NCBI GenBank assembly: GCA_036490715.1
Contig: DASXDL010000047.1
Location: forward strand, 1 to 64,000
From: FEN-1191 sp036490715
GTDB taxonomy: Bacteria; Pseudomonadota; Gammaproteobacteria; Steroidobacterales; Steroidobacteraceae
DNA: 64,000 bases
Direction of reading: 5' to 3'
Below are positions 16,669-24,255 of the stretch, piece by piece (the stretch's first letter is position 1; every line of letters begins with the position of its first letter). The notes under the pieces were generated by a model. The model ran no database searches and was not told the origin of the DNA. It worked only from the letters and a program-made list of their open reading frames with translations. Both the position numbers and the translations under genes were made by a program.

Positions 16669-17843
16669 GCGTCGAGCAGCGTGCGCGTGTGGCGCGCGAT
16701 CATTAGGTTCTCGTCGGTCCGAATGACCCAGGTCGAAGGCGCGCGCTCGGGAAGCGAGATGCGCGGACCGCTCTTTTTATTGGCGTCCGCGTCAAGCGAT
16801 ACACCGAGCCAGCCGGCATCGTGGCACACGCGCGCGCGCACCTGCGCTGAATGTTCGCCGATTCCGCCGGTGAAGATCAGAGCGTCAAGTCCGCCCAGCG
16901 CGGCGACCAGCGAGCCTAATTCGCGGCCGATGCGGTAGACGAACAGATCGATCGCATGGCGAGCGTCCGGCTGCTTGCTAGCTTCGAGCTCGCGCATGTC
17001 TCCGGACACACCGGAAACACCCAGCAGCCCGGACTGTTCATACAGCAATTGCTCGATCGCCTTGGCGCTCATCTTTTCATGTTGTGCCAGATACAGAAGC
17101 ACCCCCGGGTCGAGCGCGCCGCAGCGCGTGCCCATCGGCAGTCCATCGAGAGGCGTCATGCCCATCGTGGTGGCGATGCTGCGGCTCTGATGAATGGCGC
17201 AAAGACTCGCGCCGTTGCCCAGATGCGCGACCACCAGGCGCTTGCCGGCGCATTCCGCAGCCACCCTCGGCAGGCTCGCGACGATGTACTCGTACGACAG
17301 GCCGTGAAAACCATAACCGTGAATACCGCGGCCGGTGAGTTCCCGCGGCAGGGCGTATTCCTGCGCCAAAGCCGGTTGGGAGCGATGAAAGGCGGTATCG
17401 AAGCAGGCCACCTGCCGCAGCTGCGGTGCGACTTTCGAGACCGCCCGTATGGCGGCTATCTGCGTCGGTTGGTGCAGCGGTGCCAGTGGGACAAGACTTT
17501 CAAGCTGCTTCAGCACGCCCTCATCGATGAGCGTCGGGGCGGCGTAGGCTCGGCCGCCATGCACCAGGCGGTGGCCGACGCCGGCAAAGGCCGCCTCGCC
17601 GCCAAATTGCTGCACGCACCAGTTATGTATAACCCGAATCGCGCCGTCGTGACCGCCTCCGCTCACTGCTTGCTTGACCAGGTTATGACCGTGCGCATCG
17701 CTGATCTGCATCTGCGGCGAACCGTTGAGGTCCTCAACCTGGCCGCGCGCCACCGCCGACAGGTCTTCATTAGATCCGGTCTTGAACACTGCGAACTTAA
17801 TGCTCGAAGACCCGGCGTTGATCACGAGCAGCGGTTGGTGCAT
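16665..17843 (-). CDS. ackA: acetate kinase
   Basis: 392 residues; interconverts acetate plus ATP with acetyl phosphate plus ADP. Family motifs in order: VINAGSSSIKFAVF (phosphate 1), VGHRLVHGG, CFDTAFHRSQP, GFHGLSYEYI, VVAHLGNGASLCAI and FTGGIGEHSAQVRARVC. No phosphotransacetylase or phosphoketolase gene is adjacent. The ATG at 17843 begins directly at the conserved N-terminal strand. The stop shares the CTAG palindrome at 16665-16668 with aroQ, so the two genes end tail to tail with a four-base overlap and no room for a terminator. Confidence 0.93.
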   Translation of the reverse strand: MHQPLLVINAGSSSIKFAVFKTGSNEDLSAVARGQVEDLNGSPQMQISDAHGHNLVKQAVSGGGHDGAIRVIHNWCVQQFGGEAAFAGVGHRLVHGGRAYAAPTLIDEGVLKQLESLVPLAPLHQPTQIAAIRAVSKVAPQLRQVACFDTAFHRSQPALAQEYALPRELTGRGIHGYGFHGLSYEYIVASLPRVAAECAGKRLVVAHLGNGASLCAIHQSRSIATTMGMTPLDGLPMGTRCGALDPGVLLYLAQHEKMSAKAIEQLLYEQSGLLGVSGVSGDMRELEASKQPDARHAIDLFVYRIGRELGSLVAALGGLDALIFTGGIGEHSAQVRARVCHDAGWLGVSLDADANKKSGPRISLPERAPSTWVIRTDENLMIARHTRTLLDA

Positions 17844-18080
17844 CAGCGCAGGATAACCCGGACCGACGGTCGGCCGCCGACACCGGCGTTACCGCGATCA
17901 GCACCGCTCGCTGCCGAAACTGTGAGCTGATCCATTGATCGCAGTGGGTGCAAACGACAAAGTAGCGCGGCGGCAAGCTGCGACAGCAACTGTCGCCAAC
18001 CACAGACCGTTGGATCCTTCTTAGCGACTGGAGAGAAGATCGGGCGTGGTCGATGTGTGATCAATTTTTGCGAGGAAACC

Positions 18081-18329
18081 ATGTCATCCACGAGTTCTCA
18101 CGCCACGGGCAACCGCCGTCCGGCCTCCAAGTCCATGCGTCCGTTGCGCGCCGACGTCACTCCTGCGGTGATCGATCCGGAGCGCCGCCGGACGCTGATT
18201 GCCGAGATCGCCTATTACCGCGCCGAGCGCCGCGGGTTTGAGCCAGGCCATGAGAACGAGGACTGGCTCAGTGCCGAAGCCGAAGTCGACACGGCGTTGA
18301 CTTTAGGCGTGGTGAAGACCGGCAACTAA
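18081..18329 (+). CDS. DUF2934 family small protein
   Basis: 82 residues. The C-terminal half, ERRRTLIAEIAYYRAERRGFEPGHENEDWLSAEAEVD in pieces, matches the DUF2934 pattern of an aromatic helix, a G-x(5)-DW turn and an acidic helix. The N-terminal 35 residues are basic and low in complexity. ATG 18081 is preferred over ATG 18057 because GAGGA lies just upstream. Function unknown; such proteins are often near chaperone or stress genes, and here the cbp operon converges from the right. Confidence 0.7.
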   Translation: MSSTSSHATGNRRPASKSMRPLRADVTPAVIDPERRRTLIAEIAYYRAERRGFEPGHENEDWLSAEAEVDTALTLGVVKTGN

Positions 18330-18377
18330 TTGCCGCCTGACCGGCGCAGCCCAGGGTGGCCGCGGGGTCGTTATTAC

Positions 18378-18767
18378 TTATGTGCGCTGCGGTGCCATGC
18401 GATCGGCGGCGCGAAAAAATCGCCGCGCATGGGCCACCAGTTCTCGGTCGGTCGGATGGTCAAGGGTCTCAACCGCCGTGATATGCGGCAGCAGCTGCGG
18501 CGCATGTCCTTGAATGTGCTTGTAGAGTTCGTGCTTGGCATTGGCCGGGCCGCCGATTAGTACCGCTCCGGCACTGCCTATCGCGCCGACCACCGCCTGC
18601 AGAAACTCATGGTCCGCGGCCGGGTGTCCGCCGCCGATTGATTTGCCCTTGTGGTGCACGCGATGGGTCGGATGCACGACCTCGTGGTCGACCGCGTCGG
18701 TGTTGAAATGAAACACTCGCGCTTCGTGATGGTCGATCCAGACCACCGCATGGTAGTGCTGACTCAC
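18378..18767 (-). CDS. 'translational machinery protein' family (function unknown)
   Basis: 129 residues matching a family that databases call 'translational machinery protein' without biochemical support, as far as I know. Landmarks: HYHAVVWIDHHEARVFHF, HHKGKSIGGGHPAADHEFL, VLIGGPANAKHELYKHI and ETLDHPTDRELVAHARRFF. Histidine-rich with no membrane segment. The fold suggested by ARVF...AGAVLIGGPANAKHEL resembles eRF1/Dom34-like nucleotide or RNA-binding domains. Start ATG overlaps the cbpM stop by four bases (ATGA), making it the third gene of the cbpA-cbpM operon. Confidence 0.7.
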   Translation of the reverse strand: MSQHYHAVVWIDHHEARVFHFNTDAVDHEVVHPTHRVHHKGKSIGGGHPAADHEFLQAVVGAIGSAGAVLIGGPANAKHELYKHIQGHAPQLLPHITAVETLDHPTDRELVAHARRFFRAADRMAPQRT

Positions 18768-19087
18768 CCCAACCTCCCTGGCATCTTGGCGCGCAATGCA
18801 CGCAGCTGTTGCTCCAGACCGTCGATGCGCTCCAGCAGACCCAGCACCAGCGGCAACGCCTGGCGGTCCAGATCAAAAGCATCGCATAGCCGGCGGGCGT
18901 GACGCGCCGCGATAACGGCCGAAGCGCCATAGCGCTGCTCGGTACCCGAGGTGGCGATCGGCTCGATGGCTCCGGTGCCGACCAGATCATCAAGCGCTTC
19001 GGGGCTCAGACCGCTAAGTTCGGACAGCTCCGACAAGCTCACGGCGTGTTCCTCGAGCCAGAGTACTTCGGTGAGCTCAACTCGCAT
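18764..19087 (-). CDS. cbpM: chaperone modulator CbpM
   Basis: 107 residues. CbpM binds the J-domain of CbpA and inhibits both its DNA-binding and co-chaperone activity. The MerR-like helix-turn-helix at residues 14-70 (VSLSELSELSGLSPEALDDLV, then RYGASAVIAARHARRLCDAF in part) and the C-terminal helix LPLVLGLLERIDGLEQQLRALR are typical. It overlaps the cbpA 3' end by 11 bases and the following gene by four bases, so the three are almost certainly one transcript. Confidence 0.85.
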   Translation of the reverse strand: MRVELTEVLWLEEHAVSLSELSELSGLSPEALDDLVGTGAIEPIATSGTEQRYGASAVIAARHARRLCDAFDLDRQALPLVLGLLERIDGLEQQLRALRAKMPGRLG

Positions 19088-20030
19088 GACTGGTGTCCTC
19101 GGTGAAGTGCGCGCGCGGCGCGAATGCGGACTGCTCGGCTAGCTGTCGATACAGCGCCTGCTGCGCTTCGCTGACGACGCTGGGTACGACAATTTGCACC
19201 ACGGCGTACAAGTCGCCGGGTTCGCCCTTCGGCGTCGGCAACCCGCGGCGTGGCAAACGCAGCTGACGCGTCGCCTGGGTACCGGCAGGCACTTTGAGCC
19301 GGAGGGTGCCGCCAGGTGTGGGCACTTCGACGCTGGTGCCCAGCACCGCTTCCCATGGGGCCAATGGCAGATCCAGGTACAGATCGTGGCCATTGGCGCG
19401 GTACAACCCATGCGGACGCAGGCTGATGTTCAGGTACAGATCACCGGGCCGCCCGCCGTTGAATCCCTTGCCGCCCTTGCCGGGCACGCGTAATCGCTGG
19501 CCGTCGGTCGCGCCTTTGGGAATGCGCGCCTTGAAGGCCTGCGGCACGCGTCGCAACTGACCGTGCTCGTCGTACTCCGGCATGCTCAGGTCCAGATCCA
19601 GTTCGGTACCGTGATAGGCCTGCTCGATCGTGATCGGCACCGCGATCTCGTAATCCTGGCCGGGCATCGACATGCGCGTTCCAGCGCCGCCGCGCGCACC
19701 GCGTAGGTGCTCGAACAGATCGGACAGGTCGAAACCTTCCGCCGAGAATGATTGCTCGCTCGAGGGTTGCCAATGCTGCTGCCAGTCCGGCGGCGGTTGA
19801 AAGTCCTGACCTGCCTGATGCTTGCCGAGCTGATCGTAGGCGGCGCGCTTGTCAGCGTCTTTTAGCGTCTGGTACGCCTCGGCGACTTCCTTGAATTTCT
19901 CCTCGGCGTTGGCTTCTTTCGACACATCGGGATGGTACTTGCGCGCCAGTCGACGATAGGACTTCTTGATCTGCTCGTCGGTAGCACCGCGCTCGACTCC
20001 AAGGATGCTGTAATAGTCTTTGTATTTCAT
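19077..20030 (-). CDS. cbpA: curved DNA-binding protein / DnaJ-type co-chaperone CbpA
   Basis: 317 residues. The J-domain occupies residues 1-70 with the HPD motif in RKYHPDVSKEANAEEKF. A G/F-poor linker is followed by the two-lobed DnaJ C-terminal domain (GQDYEIAVPITIEQAYHGTE, RIPKGATDGQRLRVPGKG, GDLYLNISLRPH). There is no zinc-finger region, as expected for CbpA rather than DnaJ. The ATG at 20030 starts at the conserved MKYKDYYSILGV; upstream ATG extensions give unrelated residues. Operon with cbpM and the 'translational machinery' gene. Confidence 0.92.
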   Translation of the reverse strand: MKYKDYYSILGVERGATDEQIKKSYRRLARKYHPDVSKEANAEEKFKEVAEAYQTLKDADKRAAYDQLGKHQAGQDFQPPPDWQQHWQPSSEQSFSAEGFDLSDLFEHLRGARGGAGTRMSMPGQDYEIAVPITIEQAYHGTELDLDLSMPEYDEHGQLRRVPQAFKARIPKGATDGQRLRVPGKGGKGFNGGRPGDLYLNISLRPHGLYRANGHDLYLDLPLAPWEAVLGTSVEVPTPGGTLRLKVPAGTQATRQLRLPRRGLPTPKGEPGDLYAVVQIVVPSVVSEAQQALYRQLAEQSAFAPRAHFTEDTSHAS

Positions 20031-20409
20031 GGTGAAGCCGCCACAGCCGCGAACTGGACTGTGTCTTAAGAGGATAACGCAGCTGGCACTAAAGATCGCG
20101 CTTGGGCCACCACGGGCGGTGCGCACCTGCCACAACCGATCCCGACGTCCCCCCGCCTTGAGTAGCGGGCCGCTTTAGAGTTTTCCGGGCATTGACGTTG
20201 CCCCATTTCGTGGACAGTTTGGCGCTAGAGATGGCGCCCAATTAGGCGGGCTATAACCGCTCGACCTTCAGCTGCGATGTGGCACGTCACCGGCGGCCGG
20301 AATGCAGTTCTGGACGAGTTTCACCTCGGCCCGTAGAATTCGCCGCTCTTTAGCCTCGGCAAGCGTGGGCAGAATCGCCACCGCTAGCGCCGTCGCCGCC
20401 ACAATCAGC
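20031..20409. other. intergenic region between cbpA and tRNA-Arg
   Basis: 379 bases without a convincing gene. It must contain the cbpA promoter on the minus strand and the tRNA promoter on the plus strand. Short frames here have no family resemblance. Confidence 0.5.
20311..20339 (+). promoter_or_regulatory. candidate tRNA-Arg promoter
   Basis: TGGACG at 20311-20316 (4 of 6 matches to TTGACA) is followed after 17 bases by TAGAAT at 20334-20339 (5 of 6 matches to TATAAT). It would start transcription about 65 bases before the tRNA. The spacing is right but the hexamers are imperfect. Confidence 0.35.
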
Positions 20410-20486
20410 GCGCCCGTAGCTCAGCTGGATAGAGTACCTGGCTACGAACCAGGGGGTCGGGAGTTCGAATCTCTCCGGGCGCGCCA
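20410..20486 (+). tRNA. tRNA-Arg (ACG anticodon)
   Basis: 77 bases including an encoded CCA. The acceptor stem GCGCCCG (20410-20416) pairs with CGGGCGC (20476-20482). The D-arm reads GCTCAGCTGGATAGAGT, the anticodon stem CCTGG/CCAGG encloses the loop CTACGAA (anticodon ACG, normally edited to ICG), and the T-arm contains GGTTCGAAT-like GAGTTCGAATCTC. Cloverleaf pairing is complete. An integrase remnant begins 40 bases downstream, so the 3' end of this gene probably served as an integration site. Confidence 0.96.
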
Positions 20487-20525
20487 CGAACTTTCATCAC
20501 GATCAATCATTTAGCCGGTCACTCG

Positions 20526-20720
20526 CTAGCCGATCCTGCGACGAAGCCATGTGGTTGCGGGGCCTTTGCGGGACTCTGTCGAGCACACTTTGTTCGCGGC
20601 CACGATCAAGCTCGTCAACTCTGACTGCGAGTAGTGCGTCGTAATTCGACCGCTCTTGTGTCCGAGCAAGTCCTGACGATCCTCGAAACTCACGCCGGCA
20701 GCTCGTAGTCTCCTACCGAA
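20526..20720 (-). pseudogene. tyrosine recombinase (phage integrase) C-terminal remnant
   Basis: 64 codons plus TAG remain in one frame: FGRRLRAAGVSFEDRQDLLG followed by HKSGRITTHYSQSEL. This is the end of a tyrosine recombinase catalytic domain, with the LGH box (H21 of the fragment) and the nucleophile Y30 in THY. The upstream catalytic HxLR arginine region and the whole N-terminus are missing. The integrase frame is lost just upstream of the TTCGGT at 20715-20720, where the sequence becomes the lipase gene in another frame. It cannot encode an active recombinase. Confidence 0.85.
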
Positions 20721-20971
20721 CGGGTCAGGTCGCTCAAATAGTTCTGCACTTGCTGTGTGCCGCGAATCGCGACCACAATTTCTTGAGTGCTAGGGTTCTT
20801 AAATGCTTCTGCGTAGAAGCCGTAGAGCTGACTTTGATATGGATTCCTCCCACCGACCTGGCTCGATAGGAGCACTGTCCATGAGGCCGGAATTAAACCG
20901 GTTTGTGCCGGCGTATATACATAGTCAGCCAGAGACGCCAGATCAAACATCGATGCAGCACTGCCACTCAT
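20690..20971 (-). pseudogene. truncated class 3 lipase-like gene
   Basis: 93 residues starting at an ATG with AGGA eight bases upstream, so the 5' end looks intact. The sequence MFDLASLADYVYTP, NPYQSQLYGFYAEAF and EIVVAIRGTQ corresponds to the N-terminal part of class 3-like lipases, where AIRGT is the strand and oxyanion motif before the nucleophile elbow. The GxSxG serine and the rest of the catalytic domain are absent. The last residues, GDYELPA and the stop, are integrase DNA read in another frame. Such lipases are often type I secretion substrates, which fits the ABC fragment upstream. Confidence 0.65.
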
Positions 20972-21062
20972 ATTATTTTCCTACGAATTTGGAACTCGGC
21001 GGCGCGGACACGGCTCTGAGCTCTGTCTGGGGAAGCACTTTCAAGGACTAGCACTCGTCAAG

Positions 21063-21758
21063 TTATGGGTGCTCTCTTAGCCACAGATCGAGATCATTAA
21101 ATGTGACTGCGATGTGCTTAGACGCTGGTCCCAGTTCCAACGGAAATTGACTGCCGCGTGCCGATTCAGGAACGGCGCTCAATGAGGGATGTTCCAGCAA
21201 GGTCTTAGGAAACTCCGCGAGAGCACCGCATTCTTCGACATCGTTTTGCGAGGAGGTGACGTGGTCGCGTAGGCACCATTTCTCTAGGGTGAGATTCTCA
21301 ATGCCACTCGGGGCATCGCGATACGTGGCGATTGCGCCGATCGGTGGCCAACCATCCTTGATCACGAATTGCACTCCGACAAAATGCCATTGACATCGAC
21401 CAGGGCTAAACGCGTCGACAATTACGCGACCTTCGCTAGCGCCTCGCGAAGCGTTGAGAGGAATTACCTTCGACACACTGAAAGGCGCAGTGACGGCGAG
21501 GCCCACAGACTTCTGGCAGCTACCAATCAGCGTCGAAGTCTCATAACGCGCGAGAAGCGTGACCGATAGCGAAGGTGCGACGGATGCGGTGATGTCGATC
21601 GATTGAGCTGGATTTGGATTTACTGTTGGGTATTCGGTATCGCCAGGCACAATGGCCGTGATATCAGAAGACTGGGAGCGAGAACATGCAGGCAAGGTTC
21701 CAACCACAGCAAGTATCGTGATAACTAACGTATCGCGAACAGGCGCATCAGTCTTCAT
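21063..21758 (-). CDS. hypothetical lipoprotein in island
   Basis: About 231 residues from the ATG at 21758, which begins a lipoprotein signal (KTDAPVRDTLVITILAVVGT, then LPAC lipobox). The frame is open upstream to a GTG at 21863 that overlaps the ABC-fragment stop (GTGA), but that would place 35 residues before the signal peptide. The mature part has a proline/asparagine linker, a beta-rich region and conserved-looking cysteines in GSCQKSVGLAV, PGRCQWHFVG and LEKWCLRDHV. No family recognised. Codon use is less GC-biased than the core genes. Confidence 0.55.
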   Translation of the reverse strand: MKTDAPVRDTLVITILAVVGTLPACSRSQSSDITAIVPGDTEYPTVNPNPAQSIDITASVAPSLSVTLLARYETSTLIGSCQKSVGLAVTAPFSVSKVIPLNASRGASEGRVIVDAFSPGRCQWHFVGVQFVIKDGWPPIGAIATYRDAPSGIENLTLEKWCLRDHVTSSQNDVEECGALAEFPKTLLEHPSLSAVPESARGSQFPLELGPASKHIAVTFNDLDLWLREHP

Positions 21759-21859
21759 AACCATAGGACTCATATGATTGATGAACTTACGTACGACAGA
21801 CAGCACCCTCGTCAGTTGGCGCAGGTTCAGCTCTAGATCCCACGTGAGCAGGGGCCGAC

Positions 21860-23086
21860 TCACGCGAGCTCTCCTACCGCTTCAAGAGAAGGAGGGATGG
21901 ACTCCGGCGTAACTGACCTCGCAGCGCCGATCTGAACAATTTCGTCGACCTGCAGATTCTTCGGCAGTGCGTCGGTGATGAAGAGCATCGTCACCTTTCC
22001 CTTGAGTTGATTTATGGTCGCGCAGAAGTGCTCGGCGGTGGCTATGTCAAGACTGCTCGTGGCTTCGTCAAAGATGAGGATCTTAGGGTTCTTGATCAGC
22101 GCTCGAGCAATCGCAAGGCGCTGCTTCTGCCCTCCCGACAATCCGACGCCGCGCTCACCGAGCTCGGTCTGGTAGCCTCGGGGAAGGCGTTCGATCGTGT
22201 CGTGCAGCTCGGCCGCCTGGCAGGCTTTGACGACCTGCGGAAAGGTCGCATGCGGATGAGCCGAGATCAGATTTTCGTACACCGTGCCCGAAAAGAGCAC
22301 GGTATCCTGCGGCACGACCCCGAAATTGAGTCGGAGCTCATTGGCCGCCAGATAGGTGATGTCCGTGCCATCGAGCTGAATGCGCCCCTCGCTTGGCCGG
22401 TACATGCCCTGGAGCAGCTTGGCGAGCGTGCTCTTGCCACAACCCGATGGACCCATAAAGGCCACCACACGGCCTGGGTCGATGCGCAGCGTCAGTCCCT
22501 TGAGCAGCAGTGGCAGATCCGGACCATAGCGGAAACTCAAGTTCTCCATTTCAATCAACCCGTGGCCCGCACGGACGCGGCCGGGCACCAAGGAGTATGG
22601 TTCGGGCGGGGCGTCCATGATGTCCCCCAGCCGCGCCACCGAGAGACTGGCTTGCTGGAATTGCTGCCAAAGACCCACGATGCGCAGCAGTGGCTGCGAG
22701 ACACGGCTGGCGAACATCTGAAAGGCGACCAGCATGCCGATGGTGACCCGCCCCCGATCGCCAATTGACGCCGCGAGGTCGATCGCGCGTTCTACGTAGT
22801 TCCAGGCGTAGACGTCGTCGACGAATAGGGTCCCCTCAACGGCATCAAGGTAGCCGTCGATGGCGCTCCGCGCCATGGCAACATCGGGGCGTCGCGCGAG
22901 GTCCTTGCGGTACCGCGTAATCTCCCAAGCCAGATCAGCGTAGCGGGCACGCAGCAGCGGTTGGCGCGTCGTCTGGGCGCGAGAGCACCACTGCTCGATG
23001 ATCTCTGCATCCACGATCGCCACATCCGGCAAGAACTGGTCGTTGCCCAATGTGTCTGTGGCACTGCTCAGGGGCTGCCAATACAT
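21860..23086 (-). pseudogene. chimeric ORF: unknown-protein fragment fused to type I secretion ABC ATPase
   Basis: 408 open codons of mixed origin. Residues 1 to about 110 (DMYWQPLSSATDTLGND in part, RYADLAWEITRYRKDLA) continue, after a frameshift, the gene at 23.1-23.3 kb. From about residue 113 (TIGMLVAFQMFASRVSQPLL) the frame becomes the last membrane helix and ATPase domain of a type I secretion ABC transporter: Walker A GPSGCGKST, signature LSGGQKQR, Walker B ILIFDEATSSLD. The peptidase-like and most membrane segments are absent. The H-loop, normally FIAHQLP in this family, reads FITDALP, so the switch histidine is lost. Non-functional as a transporter. Confidence 0.7.
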
Positions 23087-23298
23087 GTCCAGATTGGCTC
23101 CCCGTACATCCGGCGCGGCTGAAATTCTAGGGCTGAGACCAACGCGAAGTTGCCCCGACGCTGCTCCTGGGTGAAATTGCCGAGATCGCGCAGAATCCGA
23201 ACCAGGCGATCGCGCACAAAGAATTCGTCCAGCCGAAGATCCGCCTTGTCGGCGCCCTGGAAGGCTATCTCAACCTGCCTGGTGATCTCGAGGGCCAT
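23068..23298 (-). pseudogene. 5' part of a frameshifted hypothetical gene
   Basis: 76 codons from ATG 23298, preceded by GGGAG. The reading (DEFFVRDRLVRILRDLGNF, then RRMYGEPIW) runs logically into the N-terminal part of the next frame (MYWQPLSS, 23086 onwards), with the switch near 23090 consistent with a one-base indel. The reconstructed protein, about 180 residues before the ABC junction, vaguely recalls the N-terminal domains of DUF4209-type hypothetical proteins; I am not certain of that family name. Confidence 0.5.
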
Positions 23299-23665
23299 AT
23301 CTCCCGCGGCCTGCCACCGACACCCTAGCGCGGTGGAAAGCTACCGGCCCAGGATGGCAGACTCGCATGGCGGAAGCACTCCAGAAGTCATCAAAAGCGA
23401 ATTATTAAAGTCACAGGCTGCACGCGACCCCTATCTGCCGGTCGTCAATGTCTGCTCTGGGGAGGGCCTTGCTCCATTTCCATAGATCCGCACTTGTTGA
23501 ATAGTGCATCAAGCGCTGTCAGTTGGAGAGTTGGAGGGCCCTTCAGCTACCCGTGAGAGAAGTCAATGCGAACTGGCGAGATGGCAAACGGATCCACACA
23601 GAACTTTCCGCCGTTTTGATAAGTAGGGCACATCAGTTCGGAGCGGCGGCGCGCACCATTTTTAA
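23299..23665. other. non-coding stretch in island
   Basis: 367 bases separating the divergently oriented fragment gene and DUF2726 gene. No frame with family resemblance or good start was seen on either strand. Confidence 0.4.
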
Positions 23666-24193
23666 ATGCGCATGCTGATTCCTATCGTGGTGGTAGCGGG
23701 CCTTGTGGCGCTGGCTCTCGCTCTCGCGCGCAAATCGGCGATGGTGCCACTTGGGCGGCCATACAGGGCCAGGGCTCTACTAAGCCCAGGAGAGAGAGAC
23801 TTCTTCAATGCCCTGGTGACGGCCGTGCCCCCACATGTGCACGTGCTTGCTAAGGTCCGCTTGGGCGACTTGATTGATGTCACTCTTCCGAAGCGAGACC
23901 GCCAGTTCTGGTCTCACCTCAATCGCGTCAATCGCAAGCATGTTGATTTCGTACTCTGCGTGCGGACCGGCCTCTCCGTTTTGGGTGCCGTGGAACTTAA
24001 TGACTCATCGCATCAGAACCCGAAGCGGATGGAACGGGATAAGCTCATACGGGAATGTCTCACCGCAGCCGGCATACCGCTGATCGAGATCAAGGCATCT
24101 CGGCAGTACACACCTTCAGCAATCGCTGCAGCGCTCAGAGTCGTTCTGGATACCGATGACAATAGGCCCAACGTGTCCGGACTGGCGCACTGA
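23666..24193 (+). CDS. DUF2726 protein with N-terminal membrane anchor
   Basis: 175 residues. Residues 4-22 form a single membrane helix (LIPIVVVAGLVALALALA), followed by the DUF2726 domain: LLSPGERDFFNALVTAVPP, a strand ending in KVRLGDLIDV, RKHVDFVLC, VLGAVELNDSSHQ and RDKLIRECLTAAGIPLIEI. The D in HVDFV, the E in AVELND and the K in ERDKLI are arranged like the PD-(D/E)xK nuclease fold to which the domain is thought to be related. Whether it cuts nucleic acid is unknown. The gene looks intact although it sits among fragments. Confidence 0.75.
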   Translation: MRMLIPIVVVAGLVALALALARKSAMVPLGRPYRARALLSPGERDFFNALVTAVPPHVHVLAKVRLGDLIDVTLPKRDRQFWSHLNRVNRKHVDFVLCVRTGLSVLGAVELNDSSHQNPKRMERDKLIRECLTAAGIPLIEIKASRQYTPSAIAAALRVVLDTDDNRPNVSGLAH

Positions 24194-24255
24194 CGAGATC
24201 GGCGGAGGTCGACCCGTAGCAGGGGTACCGCTCGGTCGGTGGCGCCGCGATGACT

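Noticed and set aside
16956..17930. 324-codon open frame antisense to ackA
   Set aside because: ackA motifs are complete on the minus strand; the antisense reading has no recognisable domain.
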